Positions 1 to 14,657 of a stretch of 64,000 nt of DNA are shown here, piece by piece (the first letter of the stretch is position 1; every line of letters starts with the position of its first letter). The translations under genes and the position numbers were made by a program. The stretch is from Cephalopachus bancanus (taxonomy: Eukaryota > Chordata > Mammalia > Primates > Tarsiidae), in contig JAPVLO010000054.1 of assembly GCA_027257055.1 (NCBI GenBank), positions 2,046,001 through 2,110,000 of the forward strand, read 5' to 3'. A model generated the notes under the pieces. It was not told where the DNA came from. It saw only the letters and a list, made by a program, of their open reading frames with translations, and did not search any database.

Positions 1-74
1 GTAGGAGGATGAAAAAATCCTAATAGAAACTCACATTCTTGAGAGGAGGACATATGTTAGAATATAGACCCTGA

Positions 75-367
75 CGCGCTCGGTGGCTCAGCCTGTAATC
101 CCGCGCCTTTGGGAGGCTGAGGTGAGTGGATTGCCTGAGCCTGCGGGTTCGAGACCCGCCTGGGCAGCGAGACCTCATTTCTACAATAAATCAAAAAATC
201 AGCCGGGCATGGTAGCGCATGCCTGTAATTTCGGCTACTTGGAAGGCTGAGGCGGAAGGATCACTGGAGCCCAGCAGGTTGAGGCTGCGGTGGCCAGGAG
301 CGGCCGCTACACTCCAGTCTGGGCGACAGAGTGAGACTCCAACTCAAAAAAAAAAAAAAAAAAAGCC
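75..367 (+). mobile_element. Alu SINE, near full length, with target-site duplication
   Basis: A dimeric 7SL-derived Alu with left arm, A-rich middle, right arm and poly(A) tail. Flanking direct repeats AGAATATAGACCCTGA (59-74) and AGAATATAGCCCCTGA (368-383) differ at one base and mark an L1-mediated insertion. The B-box-like GGTTCGAGACC is intact in the left arm. The right arm carries the features common to most Alus of this window: GGTTGAGGCTGCGGTGGCC and a 3' end ACTCCAACTC. The high CpG content suggests it is fairly young. Confidence 0.93.
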
Positions 368-399
368 AGAATATAGCCCCTGAAGCAGGAATTCCAAGC

Positions 400-600
400 T
401 CAACTCTGGTTTGCTTACTTTTGATCTTGAGCAACTTACTATACATCTCTGGTCTCAGTGTTCTCATGTGCAAAATGGGGCTAATAATAGTAATTATCTC
501 CTTGGGTTATTGTGATGATTCAAAGAATTGTTGCATGTACTTAGATAAGTACCTGTTACACAACTTGTACTCGATAAGTAGTAGCCATTATAATTGAGTA
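400..600 (+). repeat. MIR SINE fragment
   Basis: Diverged match to the MIR core and 3' part. It shows the pattern 'gagcaacttact ... ctcagtgttctcat ... aaaatggggctaataatag ... gggttattgtgatgattcaa', the usual MIR order in sense direction. It directly follows the Alu at 75-367. The family was recognised by eye, so the edges are approximate. Confidence 0.75.
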
Positions 601-3040
601 CCAAAAAGCTCCTGGTACACAACTTGTATTCAATAATTGTATTCAATTTGTCTTAATCAAGGAAAGTTAACTAACATCATATAGGACAGGTCTGAAGTAT
701 TTTGCGCATAGAGGTGGGAAGTTTACAACACTAATTATTTTTTATTGGAGTGCTTCTCACTACCAAGGCAGATTGCCATGAACTGGCCCTGAAGAATCCT
801 CTGCCAATCTCTGTTATTTTCACTTTCTCTATGCTTCCTACAGTGCAAAATTGACACTTTTATTGCCTGCCAATCAAAACTCTCCTTTTTTCACTGTGAC
901 ATAAACTGACCACAGATCGTATATCTTTGAGTCTTCAGTTTTTGAGACCTCTGTTTATTTGTTGCAAGTTTTCTCTAGTTCTGAGCCATTTTGGAATTTG
1001 GAGGGTTCTAGAAAGTTGGTTTCCATTTTTATCAACAGATCTATATTGAGTATATTTCATATATAAATATATTTGTAGCTGATTTTAAAAATTAAATGAA
1101 AATCTTGTCTCAAACCTTGATAAATCAATACAAGAAATGCACACAAATTGTTTACCAACCATGCACTGTTTTATCACTAAACATTTGATATACATAATGT
1201 GTGAATTTTAAAACACATATCTTGAATGCAGTTACAAAACATAACATTAGGATGACTCACAATGAAAAATTACTATTAGAATTGGAAATGACAATGTAAA
1301 TTTGATCTAAAACAGAAATGAAAGCTTGTTTTTCAATAGTTTAGAGAGTTGCTTAAAGAAATAAATCACTTGCCCTATATAGCTCTTTGAAATAATAAAT
1401 TATGCCTTGACAGCTGTGTCATTTCAATGAAAAGAAGTAAGAAATAGCCCCTTATGCCTTCTTTGTGAGTAAATGGTTGTTTTAATTTAGATGGCAATAG
1501 ATAGCAATTTGGTTGAAAGAATTAGAGAATTTGTATATATGTATACATATATATTTATTGATAGATTCAAATGAACTCAAAAAAAATCATAATGTTTGAT
1601 CAGCTTGTCATAAACTGAGTTTTGTAATGTCAGAACATAATAAAGGCAAAACATTGCTCATCAAAAAAAAATTCATTTTTTTCATTGACTAGTAACAACG
1701 ATCATTAATGAGTGTATAAACCTGAAGTATGTTGCAGTCTGTGCAGGTTTATGGCCAATTTTAAATTTAAGGAGGCAAAATTTTTATCAAGATAGACTCA
1801 TTTCCTTTTAAATACCTTTAATTTATGTGATTAGTTTATTAAACATGGAATTTAAGTAATCACTCTCCATAAATTAGCCGGAATCAAGAAGACTGAACAT
1901 ATAAAGTCACTCACCACTCATGGGTTTATAAGATACTCCCAGAATGGCATGACCAGAAAGTGAGATATATGAGATTTGAAAATTATGATTTCTGAAGTAA
2001 TTATTTAAGATACTAAGTAAGAAAAATTAGCACACACATTAAAATGCTAATTACATAAATGAGATGTTAAATTTCATTAGCTTAGAATACACATTAAATA
2101 CTAGCATCAATATATAATATATGTAAGTGCTAACATGTTACATATCATGGCCTACATTAACATAAACACTAATACATATTTATTTATCATATTAACCTCT
2201 AACATTTTTAAGAGAATTGCATGAGTTGCCAATTATTTAAATGTTAGGAAGAAAAAAATGAATAAAATATAATTTGTACCAACCTATTGCAAAAAATGGA
2301 ACAGAATTTGTGGGAGACAAACAGTCACAAATTAGGAGATAAACCATGGTAGCTAATAAAGACTAGAGCACAGGATAATAGGAACAAGGAACATTTCAGT
2401 GTTATGGTTCATGTCTCAAAGAGAAGAAAATATTTAGTCCTCAAATCCTGTTTGCATTTATAGATGCTATCATTTTAATTCTTACTTCTTGACACCAAAT
2501 GAAGAGCTGCCTCATGTTTCTTTTTCTATGCTGATGAGAAGAAAGAGAGGGAGAGGCAGGAAATGGTCACTTCAGCTATGAGGTAAGAAAAGGAGGATGT
2601 CTGCGTTACTATCAGAGACTTCCTGTGCTAAATCTCTGAGGCTCAGAAGTATTTCCATGTCAGTCATGAATAAGGTCACCCAAGTCTTTCTTTACATCAG
2701 CCTAAATAATTTTCTGCATGCTCTCAGAAAAGTTTCTCCATTATAGCTTCTGTCCTCAGACACAGGAGGAAAATATAACGATGGTGTGGTTTTCTAGACT
2801 ATAGATTTGTCATCTACAACCATGACTAATAGCATTAATAGCATAATTTTCTCTCAGCATTTTTTCATTTTTCTAATAATTAATCTTTAAGATGTCCAGC
2901 CCCAATTTAAACAAACAAAAAGCTAGTCAGCAGCAATATTAATTGGAGATGGAATGACTAAAATTATGGTTCTCTTCCAGAAACTTCCTGAATAGGAAAA
3001 AGAAAAGTCACTAAAATAAAACAATATTGAGTCTTCCAAT
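601..3040. other. PRKG1 intron, no feature recognised
   Basis: About 2.4 kb of AT-rich sequence with no long open frame, no clear repeat family and no splice-flanked coding block I can identify. It contains only short AT dinucleotide runs (around 1535-1556). Diverged old repeats may be present below what can be seen by eye. Confidence 0.5.
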
Positions 3041-3047
3041 CCTCAAG

Positions 3048-3165
3048 CATGGAATATTTTTCCATTTGTTTGTGTCTTCTTTGATTTCTTTGAGCAGTAT
3101 TTTTGTTGGTTAGGAAGATACCAAGGTATTTTTGTGTGTGTGTGCATGGCTACACACTTACAGAA
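3048..3165 (-). mobile_element. Inverted 5' segment of an older L1 (ORF2 part)
   Basis: Read on the minus strand, this encodes a piece of L1 ORF2 after the reverse transcriptase core, with residues like [15 protein letters not shown]. The same region in the younger L1 lies near 8150-8250. The neighbouring older L1 (3166 onward) runs in the opposite direction. This inverted 5' piece next to a sense 3' piece is the typical product of twin priming during L1 insertion. The exact switch point between 3140 and 3180 is not resolved. Confidence 0.75.
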
Positions 3166-3427
3166 ATTGGTATAGGCAATCAATTTGATGAAAACCGCAA
3201 TAGCCCATGCCATTAGAGACAAGAATGACAAATGGGACTACATTAAACTGAAAAGCTTCTGCCAAACAAAATAAACCATTAAGAAAGTGGGAAGACAGCC
3301 CACAGAATGGGAAAAATATTTGTTAACTGTATACCCGACAAAGGTCTAACATCTATGATTTACAAGGAACTCAAAGGTGCCAAAGGAAGAAAGCAAATAG
3401 CCCTATTAAGAAGTGGGCCATAGAAAT
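3166..3427 (+). mobile_element. Older L1, ORF2 3' part, first half (split by younger L1)
   Basis: Sense L1 ORF2 sequence (…gacaaatgggactacattaaactgaaaagcttctg…, then …acaaaggtctaacatctatgatttacaaggaactc…). It stops at 3427, where the younger full-length L1 begins, and continues at 9885. The last bases, AAGTGGGCCATAGAAAT (3411-3427), are repeated in diverged form at 9883-9900 and are the target-site duplication of the younger element. Confidence 0.88.
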
Positions 3428-4804
3428 CACGGAGAAGCAGCAAGATGGTGACGGGGCAACCCGGTCTCTGAAGCCCACTGCAAAGGAGATCTGCATTGGA
3501 TCTCTGACTCTCGCCCTGGGGGGCTGTGGACCCCAACATCACAGCCTGCTCTTCATACAGAGCTCGGCCGTTGCCACCACAGGGACATCACAACGGACTG
3601 GACAGTCACTGTGGCACAAATGGTGCCACCGCTGCCGCAGCCCCTCCCCCCGCCACCGCTGCTGCTGCCACTGCCGCAGCCTCTGTGACAGCCATAGGCT
3701 CGAGGCGGTCCACATCAAACCCCTTCAGGGAAGATCTGCTGGGATCGCTGCCACCTCTCCTGCGACCGAGACTGTCCGGCCCGCCTGCCGTAAGGCTCCT
3801 ATTGCCTGCTCTGAGGCAGGCAGCCATCTTGTTCCTGTCCGGCCCCACCCCCTCTGGGGCGAGAAGCTGAGATAGCACCACCTGCTGGCGATTCAAGGTA
3901 ACAACACCGAAACGGGAGAAGCAAGCTTGATAAAGTCATAGACCAGAGTGCTGAACAGAGGTTAATCTGAACTGTCCTTCACAGCAGATCAGGGGCAACT
4001 GACCCTAACTGCAAACTAATTTACCAGCTTGAAAAGAAAACTAGAAATCAGACCTAAAAGGACATTGGACTTAAACGAAATGTCTCAGAGTGTGCTTCAT
4101 TGATTCTATTAGTTTAATGACTTAATTCTATTCCTACTGTATTATTCCCTTTTTTCTTTTTTCCTTTTCCTTTTCTTCTCTTTTCTTCTCTCTGTAAACC
4201 ATATCTTTGTATAGAGGAACAGCACACTAACAAGGTGGTTGGTTAGCTTGTATGTTAGCATCACTATATGTTTTATTTTTATTTTTTATTTTTTGTATGA
4301 GAGTTGGTTCATCTGTAGCTGTGGTCTATTGTTTTTATCTGTTTCAGTATAGACCTCTCATTCTATTTGTTGGCACACTCGTTTGTTTCCCCCATTACTC
4401 CTCTATCTCTCCACTCCCCTCTTCAACCCACTATCTGCTCCATTCTCTCCCCTCTGCTAACCACATTTTATTTCAGGGAGTAAACCTACAGCCCCACTGC
4501 ATGGACAGATTCCAGGGCAGTGGGAAGTGGGTTTCACATTATCCACACACCTGTCAACGAATACCAGGACCTGCAGACAGATTTTGCATCACAGCTCTCC
4601 CCTTAAGTAAATCTCAAAACTGCAAAAAGGACCAAAACCAACCTAAAGTGCAACTTCAGAATTGAACAAAGTAAGAGGGCATACATAAAGAATAGGAGAT
4701 TGAACAAACAGAAGTAAAACCAATCCCTTTACCCCTGAATAACAGAATTAAAGAAGACAGTGACATGGAGGGAAGGAAAAAGTAGGGAGGGGAAAACCGC
4801 ACAA
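3428..4804 (+). promoter_or_regulatory. L1 5' UTR with internal promoter
   Basis: The first ~470 bp (3428-3900) are GC- and CpG-rich, including GCC/GCT triplet runs at about 3630-3690; the rest is pyrimidine-rich. CAAGATGG at 3441-3448, close to the element's 5' end, matches the YY1 site that positions transcription start in human L1 (established for human; inferred here). A second copy of the motif lies on the opposite strand at 3823-3830. Open frames seen in this UTR are mostly by-products of low-complexity GC sequence. Confidence 0.75.
3606..3827 (-). other. Antisense open frame in L1 5' UTR, ORF0-like position
   Basis: On the minus strand, an ATG at 3827 in a strong Kozak context (A at -3, G at +4) opens a 73-codon frame ending at 3606. 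The product is basic near the start and alanine-rich at the end (AAAVAAAAVAGGG). Human L1 5' UTRs carry a similarly placed antisense frame, ORF0, of about 70 residues. The start here is about 400 bp from the element's 5' end. I see no sequence proof of homology. Alanine richness follows from the GCC/GCT repeats, so it may be chance. Confidence 0.35.
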
Positions 4805-5770
4805 ATGAAGAAAAACCAAAAGAAGAATATAGGTCTTACAAAGACCCCTGGGAAATCAGACAATGAGAAAACAGATTCTGGAACACAAACAATGAAGAGC
4901 CCCCAGAATGACTGGTTACATGCAACAAACCCAGACATCAAGACATTAATGGAGAGAATTAAAAAAAATTGAGGAGAGACAAGAAGAAAATAGGAAGGAG
5001 CTGTTGTCAGAAATGACAGCAGTAAAGAATACTGTGATGGAAATGAACAACAGACTAATAAGCATGGAAAGCAGAATCAGCCAAGCAGAAGAAAGAATCT
5101 CAGAGCTCGAAGACCAAAACACAGAACTAACCCAAACTGTCAAAAGCATAGAAAAGAAGCTCAGAAAGACAGAACAAAACCTGCAAGAGATGAATGATCA
5201 CTTCAAGAGACCAAACCTAAGAGTAATTGGGCTTCCTGAGACAGAGAGAGAAACAGAAGCCACACTGGAACAAACATTTCATGAAATCATTCAAGAAAAC
5301 TTCCCTCATCTCATTAAGGATGAAAAAATTCAAACACAAGAGATTCAGAGAACCCCTGGAAGACAACAAATGAGAAGACTAACTCCCAGACATATAATAA
5401 TTTGCCTAACAAAGTAGCTATAAAAGGAAAAATCCTAAAGGCAGCAAGAGAAAAAGGTCAGATTACCTACCAGGGAAAACCAATTAGAATAGCAGCAGAT
5501 CTATCCACAGAAACCCTTCAGGCTAGGAGAGCCTGGAGCCCTATCTTCAAAGTTCTAAAAGAGAAACAATTTCAACCAAGAATAATCTATCCAGCCAAAC
5601 TAAGGTTCATTAGTGAGGGAGAATTGAAATCTTTTCCAGATATCCAATCCCTAAGAACCTACGCTGCCACCAGACCACCTCTACAAGAAACACTTAAGAA
5701 AGTACTAAACACAGAAGAAAAAGAAAAAAGAACAATAGCATTCTTCACAAGAGGACAAGCAAAAGATTAA
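4805..5770 (+). pseudogene. L1 ORF1 (RNA-binding protein), frameshifted
   Basis: Encodes the L1 ORF1p nucleic-acid chaperone. From the N terminus: a basic leader starting MKKNQKKN; a coiled coil (5004-5210; heptads such as MNNRLISMESRISQAEERISELE); the RRM (around FKRPNLRVIGLPE); and the C-terminal domain (…AREKGQITYQGKPIRIAADLS…). The frame breaks at a poly(A) run near 4968 and again near 5414. All domains remain recognisable, so these are late losses. I took the ATG at 4805 because it begins the conserved leader. Confidence 0.88.
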
Positions 5771-5842
5771 AAACACACATGAACCAACTCCAAAACCCAA
5801 AGAAAGACAACAAATAAACAGGAACAACTCTGTAAGAACCTT

Positions 5843-8800
5843 ATGACAGGGATCAACTCTTGCATTTCAATTGTTAGCCTAAATGTGAACGGACTAAATG
5901 CACCACTGAAAAGACACAGAATGGCAAAATGGATAAAATATCATCAGGCAACAATCTATTGCCTTCAAGAGACCCACCTCACTAGAAAGGACACCCACAG
6001 ACTCAAAGTAAGAGGATGGGAAATAAACATTCAGGCGAATGGAATACAAAAGAAAGGAGGAGTAGCAATCTTAATTTCAGACAAAATACCCTTCAAGCTA
6101 TTAAAAATCAAAAAAGATACAGAAGGCCACTACATAATGATAAAAGGCTCAATCCATCAACAAGAAATAGCTATCCTAAACATATATGCACCCAACATAG
6201 GTGCACCAACTTTCATAAAGCAACTTCTTGGAAAACTAAAGAAAGATATCGACTCTAACACTATCATAACTGGGGACTTTAATATCCCACTCACAACCCT
6301 AGACAGATCATCAGGACAAAAAATCAGCAAGGAGATCCGGAACCTCAATGTGACTTTGGACCAAATGGACTTAATTGATACCTACAGAACACTCCATCTA
6401 AAGACCACAGAATACACATTCTATTCATCACCACAGGGAACATATTCTAAGATCGACCACATACTCGGGCATAAATCAAGCATAAGCAAATTTAAAAGGA
6501 CCGAAATTCTACCAAGCATCTTCTCAGACCACAGTGGAATAAAAATAAACATTGACACCAACAAAGTCCCCCCAAACCCATAAAGACATGGACACTAAAC
6601 AGCATGACTCTAAACAACTCCTGGGTCAACGAAAAAATCAAAACAGGGATCAAAATATACCTGGAAACAAATGAAAATGAAAAAACATCTTACCAAAATA
6701 TCTGGGATGCCTTGAAGCTGTGGTAAGAGGGGAATTTATATCCCTACAAACACACCTGAAGATAATGGAAGGAACAGAAATTCACAACCTAACAAGCCAC
6801 CTAAAGAAGCTGGAAAAGCAGGACCACAAAAACCCTAATTTCAGCAGAAGAATCCAGATCACCAAAATAAAAGCCCAAATCCAGGACACAGAAGACAAAA
6901 AGATTATACAAAAAAAATCAATGAAACAAAAAGCTGGTTCTTCGAACGGATAAACAAGATCGATGGTCCCCTAGCTAGACTGACCAAGAAAAAACAAGAA
7001 AAAAACCAAATATGCACAATCAGAAACACAAAAGATGAAGTCACATCTGACCCTGAAGAAATACAAAAGATCATTAGAGACTACTACGTACACTTGTATG
7101 GAAACAAACTTGAAAACCTTAAGGAAATGGAGGACTTTCTGACATCACACAACCTACCTAGGTTGGAACAAGAAGAAATTGAGACCCTAAATAGACCAAT
7201 AACAATCAAGGAAATTGACTACATAATAAGAAAACTTCCTACAAAAAAAACCCTGGTCCAGATGGCTTTCCAGCAGAATTCTACAAGACATTCAAGGAGG
7301 AGCTGACACCAATCCTACTGAAGGTATTCCAGGCGATTGAAAAAGATGGAACTCTCCCCAAATCATTTTACAAAGCCAAAATCACATTGATACCCAAGCC
7401 AGGTAAAGATCCAACAAAGAAAGAGAACTACAGGCCAATATCTTTGATGAACATAGATGCTATAATTCTCAACAAGATCCTAGCAAACCGGATTCAGCAA
7501 TACATCTCAAAAATCATCCACCATGACCAAGTAGGCTTCATTCCTGGGATGCAAGGCTGGTTCAACATTTGTAAAACCATAAATGTAATTAAATACATCA
7601 ACAGATGTCAAAACAAAAACCACATGATCATATCATTAGATGCAGAGAAAGCTTTTGATAAAATCCAGCACCTTCTTGATAAAAACCCTTGAACATCTAG
7701 GCATACGGGGAACATACCTCAAAATAGTAAAAGTCATCTACGAGAAACCCACAGCCAGCACACTCCTAAATGGACAAAAATTGGAACCAATTCCCCTGAA
7801 AACTGGAACTAGACCAGGATGCCCACTCTCACCCCTCCTGTTCAACATAGTATTGGAAGTCCTGGCTCGAGCAATCAGAGAAGAGGAGGCAATCAGAGGT
7901 ATTCAGATAGGAAAGAGGAAGTCAAGTTATCTCTCTATGCAGATGATATGATTATGTACCTTGAAAACCCAAGAGAATCTGTCAAAAGCCTCCTTACATT
8001 GATAAAGGCCTTTGGCAAAGTCTCAGGATACAAAATAAATGTACAAAAGACAATCACATTTCTCTACACCAATAATAAACAAACAGAAACCCAAATAAAA
8101 AACAAAATTCCATTCAGAATAGCCACAAAAAAGATGAAATACCTTGGCATCTTCCTAACCAGAGAAGTGAAAGACCTTTACAATGAAAATTACAAAACAC
8201 TGCTCAAAGAATTCAAAGCTGACATGAACAAGTGGAAAAATATCCCATGCTCATGGATCGGAAGAATCAACATTGTGAAGATGTCCATCTTACCTAAGGC
8301 AATCTACAAATTCAATGCAATACCCATTAAATTACCAACAACATTCTTCTCAGACCTAGAAAAAACAACACAGGAATTCATATGGAAACACAAACGTCCA
8401 AGAATAGCTAGAGCAATCCTCAGCAAAAAAAACAAAGCAGGTGGTATCACAATACCAGACTTCAAACTTTACTATAAAGCTATAATCATCAAAATAGCTT
8501 GGTATTGGTACAGGAACAGGCATATAGATCAATGGAATAGAATTGAGATTCCAGAAGCAGAACCTCAATTTCTCAACCAACTCATCTTCGACAAAGGCCC
8601 CACCACCTACCACTGGGGAGAGGAGAACCTCTTCAGTAAATGGTGCTGGGAAAACTGGCTGACCACATGCAGAAGATTGAAACAGGACCCCTATCTATCC
8701 CCATGCACAAAGGTTAACTCCAAATGGATCAGAGACCTGAATGTAAAACTTCAAATTATAAGAACCTTAGAAAATGAAGGGCATACCCTCATGGAAATTG

Positions 8801-9652
8801 GAACTGGCATCTAATTCCTGAACAAAACTCGAAACCCACAGGCCATAGGGATAAGATAGACAAATGGGACCTCATTAAACTGACAAGCTTCTGCAAAGCC
8901 AAAGAAACCATCAAGAGAGCAGGGGGACAGCCTACAGACTGGGAAAAAGTATTTGCCAACTCCAGGTCTGACAAAGGCTTAACATCTTGGATTGACAAGG
9001 AACTCAAATGTGCTGAAAAGAAAAAAACAAAGAACCCCATTATAAAATGGGCAAACGATATGAACAGACACTTCACAAAGGAAGACATCCGAGCATCCAA
9101 CAGACACATGAAGAAATGCTCAACCTCACTAATCATCAGGGAGATGCAAATCAAAACCACACTGAGATACCACCTAACTCCAGTCAGAATGGCAATCATC
9201 AACAACTCAAAAAATAACAGCTGCTGGAGAGGGTGTGGTGAAAAGGGAACACTTCTACACTGTTGGTGGGAGTGTAAACTAGTGCAACCTCTTTGGAAAG
9301 CAGTGTGGTGATTCCTAAAAGCTCTAAAAATCGACCTTCCATATGATCCCGCAATCCCCCTACTGGGAATATACCCTGAAGAACTCAAATCACTCTATAA
9401 AAAAGATACCTGCACACGTATGTTTATCGCAGCGTTGTTCACAATAGCAAGAACCTGGAAACAACCATGCTGCCCATCAAAAGAGGACTGGATTAAAAAA
9501 TGTGGTACATATACACGATGGAATACTACGCAGCCATAAAAAAGAACAAAATCATGAATTTCGCAGCAACCTGGATGGAACTAGAGTCTATAATACTGAG
9601 TGACCTCTCACAGAAACAAAGATCAGAATATCACATGTTCTCACTCATATAA
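5843..9652 (+). pseudogene. L1 ORF2 (endonuclease-reverse transcriptase), frameshifted
   Basis: Encodes the L1 endonuclease, then reverse transcriptase, then the C-terminal region. The endonuclease spans 5843-6583: SLNVNGLN at the start, LQETHL, NIYAPN, TGDFNIPL, and SDHSGI at the end, so its catalytic motifs are largely intact. The reverse transcriptase retains LSLYADDM near 7930-7955 (the FADD-type active site) and [12 protein letters not shown] near 7815-7850. The frame is broken near 6580, between 6950 and 7390, near 7690, 7900 and 8815. The expected stop, TAA at 9650-9652, follows the usual YHMFSL ending. Confidence 0.9.
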
Positions 9653-9884
9653 TGGACCTTGAACATCCAATGAAATACTATAAGAAAATGAATGGTGGTA
9701 CTGGGAAATTAAGGGGGGGGGGATGGGATTAACAGTAGCAAATATCTGCCTGGGGATGGGAAAACACCTCTTATCAACAGGGTGCCTGAATGAAACATAA
9801 TTGTACACCTAACCCTTAACTGTACCCCACAAAACCATAATAAAAAATATTGATTAAAAAAATATATTGTTTAATTAAAAAAAA

Positions 9885-10710
9885 GGTGGGCCAAAGATAT
9901 GAATAGACACTTCTCAAAAGAAGACAAACAAGCAGCCAACAGATACATTAAAAAATGCACGCCTCGCTAATCATCAGAGAAAGTCAAATCAAAACTACAT
10001 TGAGATACCACCTAACTCCAGTCAGGATGGCTACCATTGATAACTCAAAAAACCACAGATACAGGAGAGGATGTGGAGAAAAGAGAATGTTTCTGCACTG
10101 TTGGTGGGAGTGTAAACTAGTACAACCTCTGTGGAAAACAGTGTGGTGATTTCTAAAAGATCTAAAAATTGACCTTCCATACAACCTTGCAATCCCCCTT
10201 CTGCTAATATACCTGGAGAAACTCAAATCATTCTACAAAAATGGGACTTGCACACACGTGTTTTTTGCAGCACTATTCATAATAGCAAAAACATGGAACC
10301 ACTTAAAGTGGACTGGATTTTTAAAAATGTGATACATACACTTGATGGAATATCATGCAGTCATAAAGAAGGACAAAATTATGAACTTCACCGCAACTTG
10401 TACAGATTTAGAATTTATCATATTCAGTGATCTATCAAAAAAAAAACAGAGAACTGGGTGCCACATGTTCTCTCATAAGTGGACCCTGAACATTTATCAT
10501 AATACTACATGAAAGACATTGGCACTAGCAGATAACTACAGGAGGAGGAGGTTACATAACACTAACAAGGGTACCTGATCCCAAAACAGGCAATGTGAGG
10601 ACCAATGGAAGGCCCAAATTTCACATGCACGATGACCACTGATGTACCTAACCATGAACTGTACCCCATATCTTTAAACTTTTAAAAATTAAAAAGAATA
10701 AAAACAATAG
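9885..10710 (+). mobile_element. Older L1, second half (ORF2 3' end and 3' UTR)
   Basis: Resumes the older L1 exactly where it was cut by the younger one (…gtgggccaaagatatgaatagacacttctcaaaag…). It includes the ORF2 C-terminal region (e.g. [34 protein letters not shown]), which is parallel to the younger element at 9060-9311. It ends in an A-rich tail near 10680-10710. Stops and frameshifts are common. Confidence 0.9.
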
Positions 10711-11106
10711 GACTACATGCATATTTAAGAAAGTAAGTTGTAAGAGGCAACAAATCTAAGGTGATTTTACATGAATTAGTTAATTCGGCACCTCTGAAAC
10801 TTTAGGAAGAATCTAATAGCCACTATTTCTCCAGATCATGTTTTCACAGAGTACATTGTGGGAACTCAGCAACTATGTATCCAAACCCAAGTATGATAAA
10901 AGGGAGGGAAAATGTAAGGACCAAAAAGCTAGCAATAGCATTCATTGTTATTCTCCTTTCATCCCAAGGTAAGCTTCTCCCAAGGTGAGCTGAAACACAT
11001 CTCACTCAGAAGCCTTGACTAGCATTTATTAACAAACAAAATGTGAAATCAAGTTGAATAAGATAAATTATGAAATGATATTTACTCTTAAAAAATGGAA
11101 AACTGA

Positions 11107-11390
11107 CCGGGATTGGTGGCTCAGCCTGTAATCCAGCACTTCTGGAGGCCGAGGCGAGTGGATTGCCTGATCCCGTGGGTTTGAGACCCACCCAGACAAC
11201 TTGGTGAGACCTTGTCTGTACAATAAATCAAAAATTAACTGAGTGTGGTAGCACACCCCTGTAGTTCTGGCTACTTGGAAGGCTGAGGCGAAAGGATCGC
11301 CAGAGCCCGGCAGGTTGAGGCTGCGGTGGCCGGGAGCGTGCCACTGCACTCCAGTCTGGGTGACAGAGTGACTCCAACTCAAAAAAAAAA
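11107..11390 (+). mobile_element. Alu SINE, full length, perfect 10-bp target duplication
   Basis: Dimeric Alu with poly(A), bounded by identical GGAAAACTGA at 11097-11106 and 11391-11400. It shares the window's private Alu features (GTGGCTCAGCCTGTAATCC with a missing base after CTCA; CTACAATAAATC linker; ACTCCAACTC end). The perfect flanks suggest a relatively recent insertion. Confidence 0.95.
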
Positions 11391-11400
11391 GGAAAACTGA

Positions 11401-13839
<2,439 letters not shown>

Positions 13840-14136
13840 GTTTGTTTGTTTGTTTTTGAGATAGAGTCTCACTCTGCAACCCAGGTTGAAGTGCAGTGGC
13901 ATGCTCACAACCACCACAGCCTCTACCTGCTAGGCTAGGGCAATTCTTCTGCCCAGCCTTCCATGTAGCCAGAACTACAGGCACACGCTACCATGCCTGG
14001 CTAAGTTTTGATTTATTGTAGAGATGAGGCCTTGCCAATTTGCCCGCGCTGGTCTTGAACCTATAGGCTTAGGCAATCTGCTCGCCTCAGTCTATCAAAC
14101 TGCTGGGATTACAGACTGAGCCACTGAGTCCTGCCG
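13840..14136 (-). mobile_element. Alu SINE, older copy
   Basis: Antisense Alu with the T tail at its left (TTTGTTTGTTTG type) and the left arm at its right end. It is more decayed than its neighbours. It lies about 340 bp downstream, in gene direction, of the PRKG1 exon at 14479-14618 and is in the same orientation as the gene. Confidence 0.9.
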
Positions 14137-14477
14137 CTATAGCTTGATTTTTTAATAATGTGTCTTTTAAGCACCAGAGGTGCCATGTAGAGTTTTGGGG
14201 TTAAAAAAAGAGGATAAAAATGGAATGTTATAAATTCAGATACCTCCTTTGGGAAAAAGATTGTTTTCAAACACTGATTTTTTTTTCCTCTCTCTCTCTC
14301 TTAAAGAAAGAATCAAAACTTTATTTTTTTAAATCAAACAACCTTCTGAAGATCAGATTAAAAAATATGTTTCTTTGCGAGAATGAAATGTGGTAACAGT
14401 GAGCTGAAGTGGCAGAGGGTTTGTGGTTGATTTGCCACTTACAGTTGGATATTTCAGTCCCTGAGGCAGGGCCTTTA

Positions 14478-14657
<180 letters not shown>

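Larger units (their letters stand above)
3428..9884 (+). mobile_element. Full-length L1 retrotransposon, inactivated
   Basis: About 6.46 kb, in order: GC-rich 5' UTR (3428-4804), ORF1 (4805-5770), short spacer, ORF2 (5843-9652), 3' UTR with a ten-G run (9713-9722), and A/T-rich tail. It inserted into an older L1 in the same orientation and is flanked by the diverged repeat AAGTGGGCCATAGAAAT / AAGGTGGGCCAAAGATAT. Both ORFs carry frameshifts, so it cannot move on its own. The 3' UTR differs from human L1PA, fitting a lineage-specific L1. Full length, retained CpGs and long surviving frames suggest moderate age. Confidence 0.93.

Noticed and set aside
75..367. tRNA gene suggested by the GGTTCGAGACC box
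   Set aside because: The box is the Alu internal Pol III B box; no cloverleaf can be drawn and the rest is 7SL-derived.
3526..3870. Alanine/proline-rich plus-strand open frame
   Set aside because: It lies in the L1 5' UTR and arises from GCC/GCT repeats. L1 sense proteins start further on, at 4805 and 5843.
4252..4665. 137-codon plus-strand open frame
   Set aside because: Within the pyrimidine-rich second half of the L1 5' UTR; no family resemblance and no role known for that region.
8789..9388. 199-codon minus-strand open frame
   Set aside because: Reverse shadow of the L1 ORF2 C-terminal region.
10250..10430. Apparent small protein at the older L1 end
   Set aside because: Decayed ORF2/3' UTR of the older L1, with no independent support.
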